A stretch of 64,000 nucleotides of DNA from Enterobacter chengduensis (GTDB lineage: Bacteria > Pseudomonadota > Gammaproteobacteria > Enterobacterales > Enterobacteriaceae), in NCBI RefSeq assembly GCF_001984825.2, contig NZ_CP043318.1:3968001-4032000 (forward strand), in the 5' to 3' direction. Under the pieces are notes generated by a model. The model had not been told where the DNA came from, made no database searches, and was given only the letters and a program-made list of their open reading frames with translations. Shown here piece after piece: positions 11,805 through 22,817 of the stretch (position 1 is the first letter of the stretch; each line of letters begins with the position of its first letter). The position numbers and the translations under genes were made by a program.

Positions 11805-14021
11805 TTAAGTCCTTTGTAAACATGACCGGGCGGCGGCGATCGCCGCCTGCCCGAAGGAGATCGCTCCGTCGCCTGCGGGCAGGCGCGAAGGAAAAAGAAG
11901 CGTAAAGTCAGAAAGATAATGACGCAGGCGCGCGCGCAGCAGACGGTTGTGAAGCACCCCGCCGCTGAGGCAGATTGTCGACAGCGACAGGCGCCGGGCA
12001 TGGCGCGCGGCGAGCTCCGCCAGCCCTTTTGCCAGCGCGTCGTGAAACGCCCACGCGCGCGCGCTGGGCTCCTCCTGCCAGCTCAGCCACTGCTGCCAGA
12101 AAAGCGCGAGGTTTTCCGCTTCCAGCGTCACCGGGTGATCGACACCCGCGCACTGCGATGCCAGCGCTTCCAGCCGACAGGCCGCCTCACCCTCCCAGGA
12201 TTGGGTTTCGATACCCAGCGCACAGGCGACGGCATCAAACAGGCGGCCACAGGACGACGCCCGCGGCGCATTGATACCGCGCCGGATCGCCGTCGCCAGC
12301 AGCGGCCAGTTCTGGCGCTGAACCGCGCGCGTTTCCGGATAGCGCTGCCAGTCAGGGATAAACGCCAGACAGTGGGCGAGCAAATTGCGCCACGGTTGCC
12401 GGGCCGCCAGATCGCCTCCCGGCAGCGCAACGGCAGGCAGCCCGCCCAGACGCTCGCACTCCAGGTAGTTCACCCGCAGGCACTCTCCGCCCCACAGCGC
12501 GCCGTTTTCGCCCATGCCGATGCCGTCCAGCGTCAGGGCGATAGCGTCTCCCCCCTCAAGCGGCCAGCCGTTTTCCGCCAGGCACGCCGCGGCGTGGGCG
12601 TGATGATGCAGCACGGTTTCAACGGGCAGCCCCTGCGCCTGCGCCCAGCGGTGTACGCGATACGACGGATGGGCGTCGCACACCACGCGCTCCGGCTGGA
12701 AGGCGTAGATGTCCTGCATCAGCGAGAGCGCGCCGCGCCACTGCGCGTCGACACCCTCGTCGCCGAGATCGCCAAAATGCTGGCTCAGCACCGCCTGGCT
12801 GCCACGCACCATGCAGAAGGTATTTTTCATCTCCGCGCCGGTGCATAACATGGCGGGGATATTCTCAAAGCCCGCGGGCAACGTGACGGCATCCGGCACA
12901 AAGCCGCGCGCGCGGCGAAGCATCGCGCCGTCGCGATCCATCACCGAATCGTCCATCCGCTGCAGGATGTCGCGGTTATGCAGCAGGAAGCCGTCCGCGA
13001 TGCCGCGGAGATCGTCCAGCGCCTGCGGGTTGGTCAAGGCAGGCGGCCTGCCGCTGAGGTTGCCGGAGGTCATCACCAGCGGGCGCTGGCAGTCCATCAT
13101 CAGAAGGTGCTGCAGCGGGTTAGCGGGCAGCATGACGCCCACGGTGTCCAGACCGGGCGCGATACCTTCCGGGAACGCGGGCAGCCAGGCTTTTGGCGTG
13201 AGCACAATCGGTGCGGCGGGCGAGCGCAGCAGCGTCTGAATCGTCTCCGGCAGATCGTCCGCATGCGGGATCATCACCGCCAGCGGCTTCGCGGGACGCT
13301 GCTTGCGTGCCCGAAGCGTCGCAACCGCCTGCGGGTTACGCGCGTCACAGACGAGGTGAAAACCGCCCAGCCCTTTGACCGCGACGATACCGCCGCTTTT
13401 CAGCATCGCCGCCGCCGCGCCCAGCGCAGCCTCGCGGGCAGCCGTGACCCCGCCCGCCTGCCACTCCAGCGCGGGCCCGCAGTCCGCACACGCGACCGGC
13501 TGAGCGTGAAAGCGGCGGTCGGCAGGATTGCGGTACTCCGCTTCACACGGCGCGCAGAGCGGGAAAAGCGCCATTGAGGTGGCCGGGCGGTCGTAGGGCA
13601 TGGCGCGGATAATGGTAAACCGCGGCCCGCAGTGGGTGCAGTTGATAAACGGATAGCGGTATCGGCGCTCGCCAGGGTCGCGCATCTCAGCCAGACACGC
13701 CGGACAGGTCGCGGCATCCGGCACAATCTGGGTGTTCATCGCGCTGCCCACGCTGTGGCGGATGGTAAAGTCCTCCGGCACGTGCGCCCAGGTAAACGGC
13801 TGCGCCTCCACGCGATCGATGCGTGCCAGCGGCGGGCAGTCCTGATGCAGCCTCGCGGTAAAGGCCCCCCCATTACCCGCGAGACGCACCAGCACGCCCT
13901 CTCCGTCATTGCAGACGTCACCGGTCAACTGAAGCGCCTGCGCAAGCTGCCAGACGAAGGGACGAAACCCCACGCCCTGCACCTTGCCGCGCACGCGCAG
14001 CTGAACGCCGTTGCTGCTCAT
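11805..14021 (-). CDS. hypF: Carbamoyltransferase HypF
   Basis: Makes carbamoyl-adenylate from carbamoyl phosphate and transfers the carbamoyl group to HypE, the first step in building the CN ligands of [NiFe] hydrogenases. The 738-residue protein shows the N-terminal acylphosphatase domain ([14 protein letters not shown]), two zinc-finger units (CPACLAE...CTHCGPRF and CAPCEAEY...CADCGPAL), a YrdC-like domain and a C-terminal Kae1-like domain with [16 protein letters not shown]. Six bases separate it from hydN. Needed for all hydrogenases in the cell. Confidence 0.97.
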   Translation of the reverse strand: MSSNGVQLRVRGKVQGVGFRPFVWQLAQALQLTGDVCNDGEGVLVRLAGNGGAFTARLHQDCPPLARIDRVEAQPFTWAHVPEDFTIRHSVGSAMNTQIVPDAATCPACLAEMRDPGERRYRYPFINCTHCGPRFTIIRAMPYDRPATSMALFPLCAPCEAEYRNPADRRFHAQPVACADCGPALEWQAGGVTAAREAALGAAAAMLKSGGIVAVKGLGGFHLVCDARNPQAVATLRARKQRPAKPLAVMIPHADDLPETIQTLLRSPAAPIVLTPKAWLPAFPEGIAPGLDTVGVMLPANPLQHLLMMDCQRPLVMTSGNLSGRPPALTNPQALDDLRGIADGFLLHNRDILQRMDDSVMDRDGAMLRRARGFVPDAVTLPAGFENIPAMLCTGAEMKNTFCMVRGSQAVLSQHFGDLGDEGVDAQWRGALSLMQDIYAFQPERVVCDAHPSYRVHRWAQAQGLPVETVLHHHAHAAACLAENGWPLEGGDAIALTLDGIGMGENGALWGGECLRVNYLECERLGGLPAVALPGGDLAARQPWRNLLAHCLAFIPDWQRYPETRAVQRQNWPLLATAIRRGINAPRASSCGRLFDAVACALGIETQSWEGEAACRLEALASQCAGVDHPVTLEAENLALFWQQWLSWQEEPSARAWAFHDALAKGLAELAARHARRLSLSTICLSGGVLHNRLLRARLRHYLSDFTLLFPSRLPAGDGAISFGQAAIAAARSCLQRT

Positions 14022-14027
14022 GACGGT

Positions 14028-14573
14028 TCAGAACAGCAGTGATGACGACGTGTCGAACGCCGCGCGACGGCGCTTTTCGGCACTCATCTGCTCCAGCTTG
14101 TCGCGATCCACGCAGACCAGCGCGTGCGTCGGGCAGGCTTCCATACAGGCCGGGCCGGCCTCACGGTGGTAGCAAAGGTCGCATTTGTTGGCTTCGGCCT
14201 TGTCTGCGCGCACGCTCAGGCCCATGCCGCTGTTGCGCACCACCGGACGGACAACCACCTCCATCGCGCCATACGGGCAGGCGACCACGCAGGTTTTACA
14301 GCCGATGCAGCGCTCCTGCATCACGTGAACAAAGCCTTTCTCGCGTTTAATCGCCCCGTTCGGGCAGACGTTCGCGCACGGCGCGTCTTCGCACTGGCGA
14401 CAGATGGCGGCGGTGGAAATATTCACGCCTTTGATAACGTGGATGCGCGGCAAAAACGTGTCGGGGGTCAGCGACGCGCAGTCCTGTTCCGCCTGATGGG
14501 AAACCACGCACGCCACTTCACAGGTACGGCAACCAATACACTTACTGGCATCGGCCATAATAAAACGGTTCAT
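14028..14573 (-). CDS. hydN: Electron transport protein HydN (4Fe-4S ferredoxin type)
   Basis: Ferredoxin-like protein linked to formate dehydrogenase H and hydrogenase maturation. The 181-residue protein has four Cys-rich cluster motifs beginning CIGCRTCEVAC, CRQCEDAPCANVCP, CIGCKTCVVACP and CDLCYHREAGPACMEACP. The start MNRFIMADASKCIGC at 14573 has the ribosome site GGAGAAGCAG; the five codons before it are not used. Close paralogue of HycB (25554-26162). First gene of hydN-hypF-NiCoT. Confidence 0.94.
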   Translation of the reverse strand: MNRFIMADASKCIGCRTCEVACVVSHQAEQDCASLTPDTFLPRIHVIKGVNISTAAICRQCEDAPCANVCPNGAIKREKGFVHVMQERCIGCKTCVVACPYGAMEVVVRPVVRNSGMGLSVRADKAEANKCDLCYHREAGPACMEACPTHALVCVDRDKLEQMSAEKRRRAAFDTSSSLLF

Positions 14574-14608
14574 CTGCTTCTCCAGCATTACAGTTATGCG
14601 CGGAGATA

Positions 14609-14708
14609 TTCATAAACCGTGCCAATAATTAAGCCATTGATTTTAAATGGTTTTAAAAATGACAGCGGCGCTGTCATCGTCACTTATGACGATGACAGCT
14701 GTCGACAT
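14609..14708 (-). promoter_or_regulatory. hydN promoter and FhlA-type upstream activating sites
   Basis: A possible sigma-54 promoter lies at 14609-14624 (TGGCAC at -24; the -12 ATGAA is poor). Upstream are three dyads: ATGACAGC/GCTGTCAT (14659-14677), ATCGTCA/TGACGAT (14676-14693) and TGACAGCTGTCGACA (about 14693-14707). TGTCG and TGACA half-sites are what FhlA binds in E. coli. The dyads touch the ascG stop and may also end that transcript. Confidence 0.45.
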
Positions 14709-15721
14709 CAGCGGTGCGGGCCGTCAATAACCGAGTCGCGCAGGACCAGCTCGCCGGAGAAGGTTTGCTGATATTTGAACTCACCGCCGTCGAGCATGAA
14801 GATCAGGCGGCTGATGATCTCTTTGATCATCTCCGTCACCGGAATACGCACGCTGGAGAGCGACGGCACGATGTAGGGCGCGATGGCCACGTCGTCGAAA
14901 CCGATCACCGATACCGCGTCCGGGGTGGCGACGCCGCTGTCGTGCAGCTGCTTCATAGCCCCGATTGCCATATCGTCATTGCTCGCCACCAGCGCCGTAA
15001 AGCGTTCGCCGCGAGCCAGCAGCTCGGACACCGCCGCCGCGCCGCTGGCGGGGTTCCACTTACCCTGCGCAATCAGCCCCTCGCGCAGCGGAATACCGTG
15101 CTGCGCCAGTGCGTCCTTATAGCCCGAGAGACGCTCAACCCCGGTGGGAGAATCCAGCGATCCGGTAATAAACGCGATCTCCCGGTGCCCTTTGGCAATC
15201 AGCTGCGACACCGCCTCCAGGCTGGAGGCTTTATGATCGGACCAGACGCTGTGGCTGCTGTTTTTCCGCAGGCGGCGGTTGAGCACCATAATGGGCTGAT
15301 CGCACTTCTCGACGATCTCGTCCATCTGTTCCACGCTCAGGAAACGCGGGTAGATGATCACCGCGTCGCAGCGCATATCGAGCAGGTACTGGATCGCCTC
15401 GCGCTCCTCATCCGCGCTGTGCTTGCCGTCCGCAAGGATCAGCTGCCGCCCTTTCTCTTCCGTCATGCGCGCGGCGTGAAACAGCAGTTCGCTAAAGTAG
15501 ACCCCGTGATAAAGGGTGTTGGTCACCACCAGCCCCAGCGTCTGGGTACGCCGGGTTGCCAGGTTGCGCGCCAGCAAATTCGGGCGATAGCCGCTCTCTT
15601 CAATGGCCTGAAACACCCGGTCTTTGGTCTCCTGGCTAACGTAGCCATTTCCCGACAGCACCCGGGATACCGTGGCCTTCGAAACGCCTGCCCGCTTCGC
15701 CACTTCAAGCATCGTGGTCAT
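14708..15721 (-). CDS. ascG: asc operon repressor AscG, LacI family
   Basis: LacI/GalR-type repressor of ascFB. The 337-residue product begins MTTMLEVAKRAGVSKATVSRVLSGNGYVS, a perfect LacI-type helix-turn-helix, followed by a periplasmic-binding-protein-like sensor domain (TLGLVVTNTLYHGVYFSELL). The start at 15721 is taken from the domain; 35 codons of open frame before it overlap the intergenic region. Divergent from ascF with an operator between. Confidence 0.95.
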   Translation of the reverse strand: MTTMLEVAKRAGVSKATVSRVLSGNGYVSQETKDRVFQAIEESGYRPNLLARNLATRRTQTLGLVVTNTLYHGVYFSELLFHAARMTEEKGRQLILADGKHSADEEREAIQYLLDMRCDAVIIYPRFLSVEQMDEIVEKCDQPIMVLNRRLRKNSSHSVWSDHKASSLEAVSQLIAKGHREIAFITGSLDSPTGVERLSGYKDALAQHGIPLREGLIAQGKWNPASGAAAVSELLARGERFTALVASNDDMAIGAMKQLHDSGVATPDAVSVIGFDDVAIAPYIVPSLSSVRIPVTEMIKEIISRLIFMLDGGEFKYQQTFSGELVLRDSVIDGPHR

Positions 15722-15888
15722 GTTGTTATTCCGTCTGAATCTGATGAAGCGCAGTGTACTGCACTGCAAAAAAATTGTCCTGGCGTCGAAATCACGCTTT
15801 CGACACCCTACCGCGATCTGCATCACGAAACGAAAAAATGGTCAAAAAGCGATCTTGTTTTATTCATGAAAACTCATGATGATTATGT

Positions 15889-15900
15889 GAAACCGGTTTC
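15889..15900. promoter_or_regulatory. AscG operator
   Basis: Perfect palindrome GAAACCGGTTTC, the GalR/LacI-family operator core, 36 bases upstream of ascF. Known AscG sites in E. coli have this sequence type. Confidence 0.75.
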
Positions 15901-15935
15901 CTACACTTCTCACAACGATAACAGGATCACATCCG

Positions 15936-17387
15936 ATGGCCAAAAATTACGCTGCGCTGGCGAACGACGTTATCAGCGCGCTCGGCGGCAAAGAGAACAT
16001 CGTCGCCGTCACCCACTGCATGACGCGTTTACGCTTTGTTCTGAAAGACGAGAGCCTTACCGACGCCGCGCGCCTGAAAAACATCAGCGGCGTGCTCGGC
16101 GTGGTGCGCAACGACAACCAGTGCCAGGTGATTATTGGCAACACCGTTTCACAGGCGTACCGCGAAGTGGTGAGCCTGCTGCCCACTGACCTGCAGCCCG
16201 CCGTGCCGGAAGGGCCGCAGAAGATGACCTTACGCCGCATCGGCGCCGGGATCCTCGACGCGCTGATCGGCACCATGTCCCCGCTGATCCCGGCGATCAT
16301 CGGCGGCTCGATGGTAAAGCTGCTGGCGATGATCCTCGAGATGACCGGCGTGCTGCCAAAGGGCGCGCCGACGCTCACCATTCTGACGGTGATTGGCGAC
16401 GGGGCGTTCTTCTTCCTGCCACTCATGGTGGCGGCCTCGGCGGCGGTGAAGTTCAAAACCAACATGTCGCTGGCGATCGCCATTGCGGGCGTGCTGGTGC
16501 ACCCGAGCTTTATCGAGCTGATGGCGAAGGCCGCGCAGGGCGAGCACGTTGAGTTCGCCTTTATTCCGGTGACGGCGGTGAAATACACCTACACCGTCAT
16601 CCCCGCGCTGGTGATGACCTGGTGCCTGTCGTACATCGAACGCTGGGTGGATCGCATTACCCCGGCGGTGACGAAGAACTTCCTCAAGCCGATGCTGATC
16701 GTGCTGATTGCCGCCCCGCTCGCCATCGTGCTGATTGGCCCGCTGGGCATCTGGATCGGTAGCGCCATCTCCGCGCTGGTCTACACCATTCACGGCTACC
16801 TGGGCTGGCTCTCCGTCGCCATCATGGGCGCGCTCTGGCCGCTGCTGGTCATGACCGGGATGCACCGCGTCTTTACGCCAACCATCATTCAGACCATTGC
16901 CGAGACGGGTAAAGAAGGGATGGTGATGCCGTCGGAAATCGGCGCCAACCTGTCGCTCGGCGGCTCGTCGCTGGCGGTGGCGTGGAAAACCAAAAACCCG
17001 GAGCTACGCCAGACGGCGCTGGCGGCCGCGGCCTCCGCCATTATGGCGGGGATCTCCGAACCGGCACTCTACGGCGTGGCGGTGCGCCTGAAGCGCCCTC
17101 TGATTGCAAGCCTGATCAGCGGCTTTATCTGCGGCGCGGTAGCCGGTATGGCGGGTCTTGCCAGCCACTCGATGGCGGCGCCGGGGCTGTTCACCAGCGT
17201 GCAGTTCTTCGATCCGGCCAACCCGATGACCATCGTCTGGGTGTTCGGCGTGATGGGGCTGGCAGTGGTGCTGTCGTTTGTTCTGACCCTGCTGTTAGGG
17301 TTTGAGGATATCCCGGTTGAAGACGAGGCCGAAAAAGCGCGCGCCCTGCAGACCGCGCCGGTACAAAACAACGCAGCAAAAGCATAA
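15936..17387 (+). CDS. ascF: Beta-glucoside PTS permease EIIBC (arbutin/salicin/cellobiose)
   Basis: Imports and phosphorylates aryl-beta-glucosides. The 483-residue protein has an N-terminal IIB domain with the phospho-acceptor Cys28 (VTHCMTRLRFVLKD) and a IIC membrane domain with about ten hydrophobic segments. No IIA domain is present, so phosphate must come from another IIA such as Crr, as in E. coli. 18 bases separate it from ascB. Confidence 0.94.
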   Translation: MAKNYAALANDVISALGGKENIVAVTHCMTRLRFVLKDESLTDAARLKNISGVLGVVRNDNQCQVIIGNTVSQAYREVVSLLPTDLQPAVPEGPQKMTLRRIGAGILDALIGTMSPLIPAIIGGSMVKLLAMILEMTGVLPKGAPTLTILTVIGDGAFFFLPLMVAASAAVKFKTNMSLAIAIAGVLVHPSFIELMAKAAQGEHVEFAFIPVTAVKYTYTVIPALVMTWCLSYIERWVDRITPAVTKNFLKPMLIVLIAAPLAIVLIGPLGIWIGSAISALVYTIHGYLGWLSVAIMGALWPLLVMTGMHRVFTPTIIQTIAETGKEGMVMPSEIGANLSLGGSSLAVAWKTKNPELRQTALAAAASAIMAGISEPALYGVAVRLKRPLIASLISGFICGAVAGMAGLASHSMAAPGLFTSVQFFDPANPMTIVWVFGVMGLAVVLSFVLTLLLGFEDIPVEDEAEKARALQTAPVQNNAAKA

Positions 17388-18830
<1,443 letters not shown>

Positions 18831-18837
18831 CCTGTTG

Positions 18838-18914
18838 CCCTCACCCCGGCCCTCTCCCACAGGGAGAGGGAGAAGGGTTTGGTAGGCCGGGTAAGGCGTA
18901 GCCGCCACCCGGCA
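18838..18914. repeat. Two REP-type palindromes between ascB and hycI
   Basis: A CCCTCACCCC...CCCTCTCCC/GGGAGAGGG element (18838-18872) is followed by a GTAGGCCGGGTAAGGCG...CCACCCGGCA REP (18882-18914). They separate two convergent genes and may protect or end both transcripts. Confidence 0.75.
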
Positions 18915-18918
18915 CTGC

Positions 18919-19374
18919 TCAGAGCTGAGAAAAACCGCCATCTCCAACCCACCCGGCAAGCCGTAAATAAACCACGTCCACCGCCTCCTTCACCGGCGGC
19001 GTCATCGGGTAATAAAACCCAACGATATCCGGCTGAATGCCCAAAAACAGCACCTCGCCCACGTCGTCTTTAATCTGATCGACCAGGTAGTTCAGCGGCA
19101 TATTGTGGGTGGTCATCATAAACATTTCGGCAATGTCGTCCGGGTCAATCAGGCGGATCTCGCCGGGGTTGAGCCCCATATCGGTGGCATCGACGATTAA
19201 CAGTCTCTCCGGGCGCAGCTCGCGGATGGCGACCACGTCATTTTCCGGCGCGCTGCCGCCGTCAATCACCACCCACTTACCCTGCGGTTTCGCGGCGCAC
19301 ATCTCGGCCAGCAGCGGGCCCGCGCCGTCGTCGCCCATCATGCTGTTGCCGACACACAGTAAAACGTCAGTCAC
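18919..19374 (-). CDS. hycI: Hydrogenase-3 maturation endopeptidase HycI
   Basis: Nickel-dependent protease that removes the C-terminal extension of pre-HycE once nickel is inserted. 151 residues. N-terminal motif VLLCVGNSMMGDDGAGP holds the conserved aspartate that senses nickel; a second conserved acidic region is IVDATDMGLNPGEIR and a histidine lies in MTTHNMPL. Overlaps hycH by eight bases. Last gene of the hyc operon. Confidence 0.95.
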   Translation of the reverse strand: MTDVLLCVGNSMMGDDGAGPLLAEMCAAKPQGKWVVIDGGSAPENDVVAIRELRPERLLIVDATDMGLNPGEIRLIDPDDIAEMFMMTTHNMPLNYLVDQIKDDVGEVLFLGIQPDIVGFYYPMTPPVKEAVDVVYLRLAGWVGDGGFSQL

Positions 19375-19777
19375 GTAATCTCCTCACCATCAGGTAGATG
19401 GCGCTCTCCTGATGAATATCATGCAGCATGCCGAGCAGCGTTTTGCTCCACGCCTGCTGCTCCGGGGTTTGCCTGCCGAGCGCCGCGTCAAAGGCGTTGG
19501 CGAGCATCGCAATGTGGTTGGCGTCGATAACGATCTCGCCGTACTTCGGTACGCCCTCCATCTTGCGCCGCGCCGTGCTGCCCTCCTCCAGCGTGGCAAT
19601 CCACGCCAGGTATTCCGGCCACGGGCAGCTCAGCGCCGCCTCCAGGCAGTCAATCACCCCGAGGTGGTGCCCAATCGCCAGGCTGTAATAGACCACCTGC
19701 TGCGCCGCATCCGGCGTGGCATCGTTCTCATCAATAAACTTACGGCTCAGCTGGCTGAACACCACCGTTTCACTCAT
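19367..19777 (-). CDS. hycH: Formate hydrogenlyase maturation protein HycH
   Basis: Accessory protein required to convert pre-HycE to its mature form in E. coli. 136 residues, no cofactor motif visible. Overlaps the end of hycG by four bases and hycI by eight, so it is translated as part of the operon. Identity rests on sequence resemblance and its fixed place between hycG and hycI. Confidence 0.92.
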   Translation of the reverse strand: MSETVVFSQLSRKFIDENDATPDAAQQVVYYSLAIGHHLGVIDCLEAALSCPWPEYLAWIATLEEGSTARRKMEGVPKYGEIVIDANHIAMLANAFDAALGRQTPEQQAWSKTLLGMLHDIHQESAIYLMVRRLRD

Positions 19778-20541
19778 CGGATACGCGCCTCGTCCACAAT
19801 GCTGTTCAGGTTCGCCACGATCTCATTGAGGCGCGGGTCGTTTTCCGCCTCCAGCCAGCGCGCCACCTGATGTTCGCCCTGGCTCAGCAGGCGCAGATAG
19901 TCATCGGCAATCTGGCGACCGTAGCGGTAGCCCGCCAGCCTGCGCGCCGTGCGGTCAACCTTCACCCGCAGCGGCTGCACCATATCCGGGTGCAGGATAG
20001 TGGCTGGCTGGTTGTCGAGCTCGCCCGGCGCGCGGGCGTGGATTTTCTGTTCCAGCAGGCCGAGCGCCATGGCAAAACCGTACAGCGTCGCGGCAGGCGT
20101 TGGCGGACAGCCCGGAATGTAGACGTCGACCGGCACGATTTTGTCGGTACCGCCCCAGACGCAGTAGAGATCGTGGAAGATGCCGCCGCTGTTGCCGCAG
20201 GCGCCGTACGAGATGCAGATTTTCGGATCCGGCGCGGACTGCCAGGCGCGCAGCGCGGGCGAGCGCATGGCGCGGGTGACGGCCCCGGTGAACAGCAGGA
20301 TGTCCGCATGACGCGGGGACGGCACCACCTTGATGCCGAAGCGCTCGGCGTCAAACAGCGGCGACAGCGTAGCGAAGATCTCAATCTCGCAGCCGTTGCA
20401 GCCGCCGCAGTCCACGCGGTAGACGTAGGCCGAGCGTTTGATTTTTTTCAGCAGCGACGCCTTCATGCTGGCGATGGACTCCTCCACCGTCATCGGCACC
20501 GGTATGCCGTTAGCGTCGCGCGGGCCGAGTAAATTTTCCAT
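19774..20541 (-). CDS. hycG: Formate hydrogenlyase small subunit HycG
   Basis: [4Fe-4S] subunit pairing with HycE; homologous to complex I subunit NuoB. 255 residues. Cluster ligands include the [10 protein letters not shown] pair, the Cys in [10 protein letters not shown] and the Cys in IPGCPPTP. Located on the cytoplasmic face of the membrane complex. Start overlaps the hycF stop by one base (TAATG). Confidence 0.95.
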   Translation of the reverse strand: MENLLGPRDANGIPVPMTVEESIASMKASLLKKIKRSAYVYRVDCGGCNGCEIEIFATLSPLFDAERFGIKVVPSPRHADILLFTGAVTRAMRSPALRAWQSAPDPKICISYGACGNSGGIFHDLYCVWGGTDKIVPVDVYIPGCPPTPAATLYGFAMALGLLEQKIHARAPGELDNQPATILHPDMVQPLRVKVDRTARRLAGYRYGRQIADDYLRLLSQGEHQVARWLEAENDPRLNEIVANLNSIVDEARIR

Positions 20542-21083
20542 TAGCTGGCCTCTCTCATATGGCGGGTGATATCAATGCGGTCGGACGGCAGCAGGCATTT
20601 CTGGCGCTTGCATTCCGGGCAGGTCTCAAAGCTTTCACGGTGTTGCTCCGCGCGGGCATCGCCGTTGTGCTGCAGTAGCGCGATGGCGTAGTCGATCTCT
20701 TTTTGCACGGCGAACGGACGCCGGCAGACGCGGCAGTGGCACAGGTCAAAGCGCGACTGCTGCAGGAAGTCTTCTTTCTTCCACACCGCCAGCTCGTACT
20801 CCTGCGACAGGCGAATGGCGACCGTCGGGCAGACCTCCTCGCAGCGGCCGCAGAAGATGCAGCGCCCGAGGTTAAATTGCCAGGCCAGCTCGCCGGTTTT
20901 GAGATCCGTTTCCACCGTTAAGGCGTTCGACGGGCAGGCGTTGACGCAGGCCGCGCAGCCAATGCACTGCTGCGGGTTGTGCTCCGGCTTGCCGCGAAAG
21001 TTTTTATCCACCGGCATCGGCTCCAGCGGATAGCGGCTGGTGGGCGTGCCGGTTTTTATCGCTTTTTTGATAAAGGTAAACAT
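20541..21083 (-). CDS. hycF: Formate hydrogenlyase ferredoxin subunit HycF
   Basis: Complex I NuoI-like electron carrier. 180 residues with two classic 4Fe-4S motifs, [12 protein letters not shown] and [12 protein letters not shown], plus a C-terminal cysteine-rich region ([10 protein letters not shown] and CPECKRQKC) that may bind another metal. Nine bases downstream of hycE. Confidence 0.95.
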   Translation of the reverse strand: MFTFIKKAIKTGTPTSRYPLEPMPVDKNFRGKPEHNPQQCIGCAACVNACPSNALTVETDLKTGELAWQFNLGRCIFCGRCEEVCPTVAIRLSQEYELAVWKKEDFLQQSRFDLCHCRVCRRPFAVQKEIDYAIALLQHNGDARAEQHRESFETCPECKRQKCLLPSDRIDITRHMREAS

Positions 21084-21092
21084 GGCGAGTCC

Positions 21093-22802
21093 TTATTTCA
21101 GCGGCGAGTTCTTACGCTCGATGCTGTAGCGCTCAAGCTCTTTGTACGGCACCACCTGGCTTTTCTTCTTGCGCACGTCCACCACGGTCATGCGGTCGGT
21201 GCAGGAGTAGCACGGGTCAAGGCTGCCGATGATCAGCGGCGCGTCAGACACGGTGTTGCCGCGCAGCATGTAGCGCAGGGTTGGCCAGTTGGCGTAGGTG
21301 GCCGCGCGGCAGCGCCAGCGGTAGAGCTTCTGGTTGTCGCCGGTCATGCTCCAGTGAATATCGTCCCCGCGCGGCGCTTCGGCAAAGCCGAGGGCAAAGC
21401 GGTTCGGAATGTAGGTGAAGCCCTCCACCATCAGCGGGCCGCCCGGCAGGTTGTCGAGACCGAAGTCGATCATGTTCAGGGCGGTGAACACCTCGTTGAT
21501 GCGCACCTTCAGGCGCGAGATGACGTCGCAGCCCTGCTCGCTGTGCACGGTCATCGGCAGCAGGCCGTAGCCGACGAACGGGTGATCGGCGCGGGTGTCG
21601 CGGGCGTGGCCGCTGGCGCGCACCATCGGGCCGACGTTGCTGAAGTCGCGGGCAATTTCCGGATCGAGACGGCCAATCCCCACGGTGCGCTGCTCGATGT
21701 TTGGCGTGCTGAGCAGCATGTCCACCAGCTCCTGCACGTCCCGGCGCATCTGCTGCGCCAGCTGGCGGGTCTGGATCATGTCGTCCTTCAGCAGGTCGCG
21801 GCGGATCCCGCCGATCAGGTTCAGCCCGTAGGTTTTGCGCGCCCCGGTGAGGATCTCCGCCATCTTCATCGACGCTTCGCGCACGCGGAAGAACTGCATA
21901 AACCCGGAGTCAAAGCCGACGAAGTGGCAGGCCAGGCCGAGGTTCAGCAGGTGCGAGTGCAGGCGCTCCACCTCCAGCAGAATGGCGCGAATCATCTGCG
22001 CGCGCTCCGGCACCACGATCCCCATGCCGTTCTCCACCGAGGTGGTGTAGGCGGTGCTGTGGGCAAAGCCGCAGATGCCGCACACGCGGTCAGAGAGGAA
22101 GGTCACTTCGTTGTAGCCCATGCGGGTTTCCGCCAGCTTTTCCATGCCGCGGTGGACGTAGAACAGGCGGTAGTCGGCGTCGATAATGTTCTCGCCGTCG
22201 ACGAACAGGCGGAAGTGGCCCGGCTCGTCGGAGGTGACGTGCAGCGGGCCGATTGGCACCACGTTGTTCTTCTTGCTGCCGAGTTCGTTGATGAACTCAT
22301 AGGTTTCGCTGTCGGTGGTCGGCGCCGGGCGCTGGCGATAGTCCATGCTGTCTTTACGTAGCGGGTAGAGTTCGTCCGGCCAGTCGTCCGGCAGCACCAG
22401 ACGGCGCTCGTCCGGCAGGCCAACCGGCACCAGGCCGTACATGTCCCGCACTTCGCGCTCGCCCCAGACGGCAGCGGGCACGCGCGGGGTGACGGACGGG
22501 TATTCCGGCTTGTTCGGGTCGACTTCGACGCGCACGGTGAGCCAGCACTTTTCGCCCTGCTCCATCGACATCACGTAGTACACCGCGTAATTGCCGCACA
22601 GCTGGCGCTCGTCGTTGCCGAACAGCACCGACAGCCAGCCGCCCTGCTGGTAATAGAGAAACTCCACCACTTCCGGCAGGTAGTTCACCTTCACGGTAAT
22701 CGTGATCTGGTCTTTGGTTTGCCAGCCTTCATCCAGCACCACGCCGGGGAAGGCCTGATGCAACGCGGCGAGGTACTGCTGGCCTTTCTTTTCTTCAGAC
22801 AT
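21093..22802 (-). CDS. hycE: Hydrogenase-3 large subunit HycE
   Basis: [NiFe] catalytic subunit evolving H2 from protons within formate hydrogenlyase. An N-terminal NuoC-like domain is fused to a NuoD/hydrogenase-large-subunit domain. Active-site cysteines lie in RVCGICGFAHS and DPCYSCTDRM. After DPCYSCTDR a further 30-odd residues follow to NSPLK; this tail is what HycI removes (site known in E. coli between Arg and Met). The start at 22802 (MSEEKKGQQY) is chosen over the one two codons upstream by family agreement. 569 residues. Confidence 0.97.
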   Translation of the reverse strand: MSEEKKGQQYLAALHQAFPGVVLDEGWQTKDQITITVKVNYLPEVVEFLYYQQGGWLSVLFGNDERQLCGNYAVYYVMSMEQGEKCWLTVRVEVDPNKPEYPSVTPRVPAAVWGEREVRDMYGLVPVGLPDERRLVLPDDWPDELYPLRKDSMDYRQRPAPTTDSETYEFINELGSKKNNVVPIGPLHVTSDEPGHFRLFVDGENIIDADYRLFYVHRGMEKLAETRMGYNEVTFLSDRVCGICGFAHSTAYTTSVENGMGIVVPERAQMIRAILLEVERLHSHLLNLGLACHFVGFDSGFMQFFRVREASMKMAEILTGARKTYGLNLIGGIRRDLLKDDMIQTRQLAQQMRRDVQELVDMLLSTPNIEQRTVGIGRLDPEIARDFSNVGPMVRASGHARDTRADHPFVGYGLLPMTVHSEQGCDVISRLKVRINEVFTALNMIDFGLDNLPGGPLMVEGFTYIPNRFALGFAEAPRGDDIHWSMTGDNQKLYRWRCRAATYANWPTLRYMLRGNTVSDAPLIIGSLDPCYSCTDRMTVVDVRKKKSQVVPYKELERYSIERKNSPLK

Positions 22803-22817
22803 AAACACTCTCTTTAA

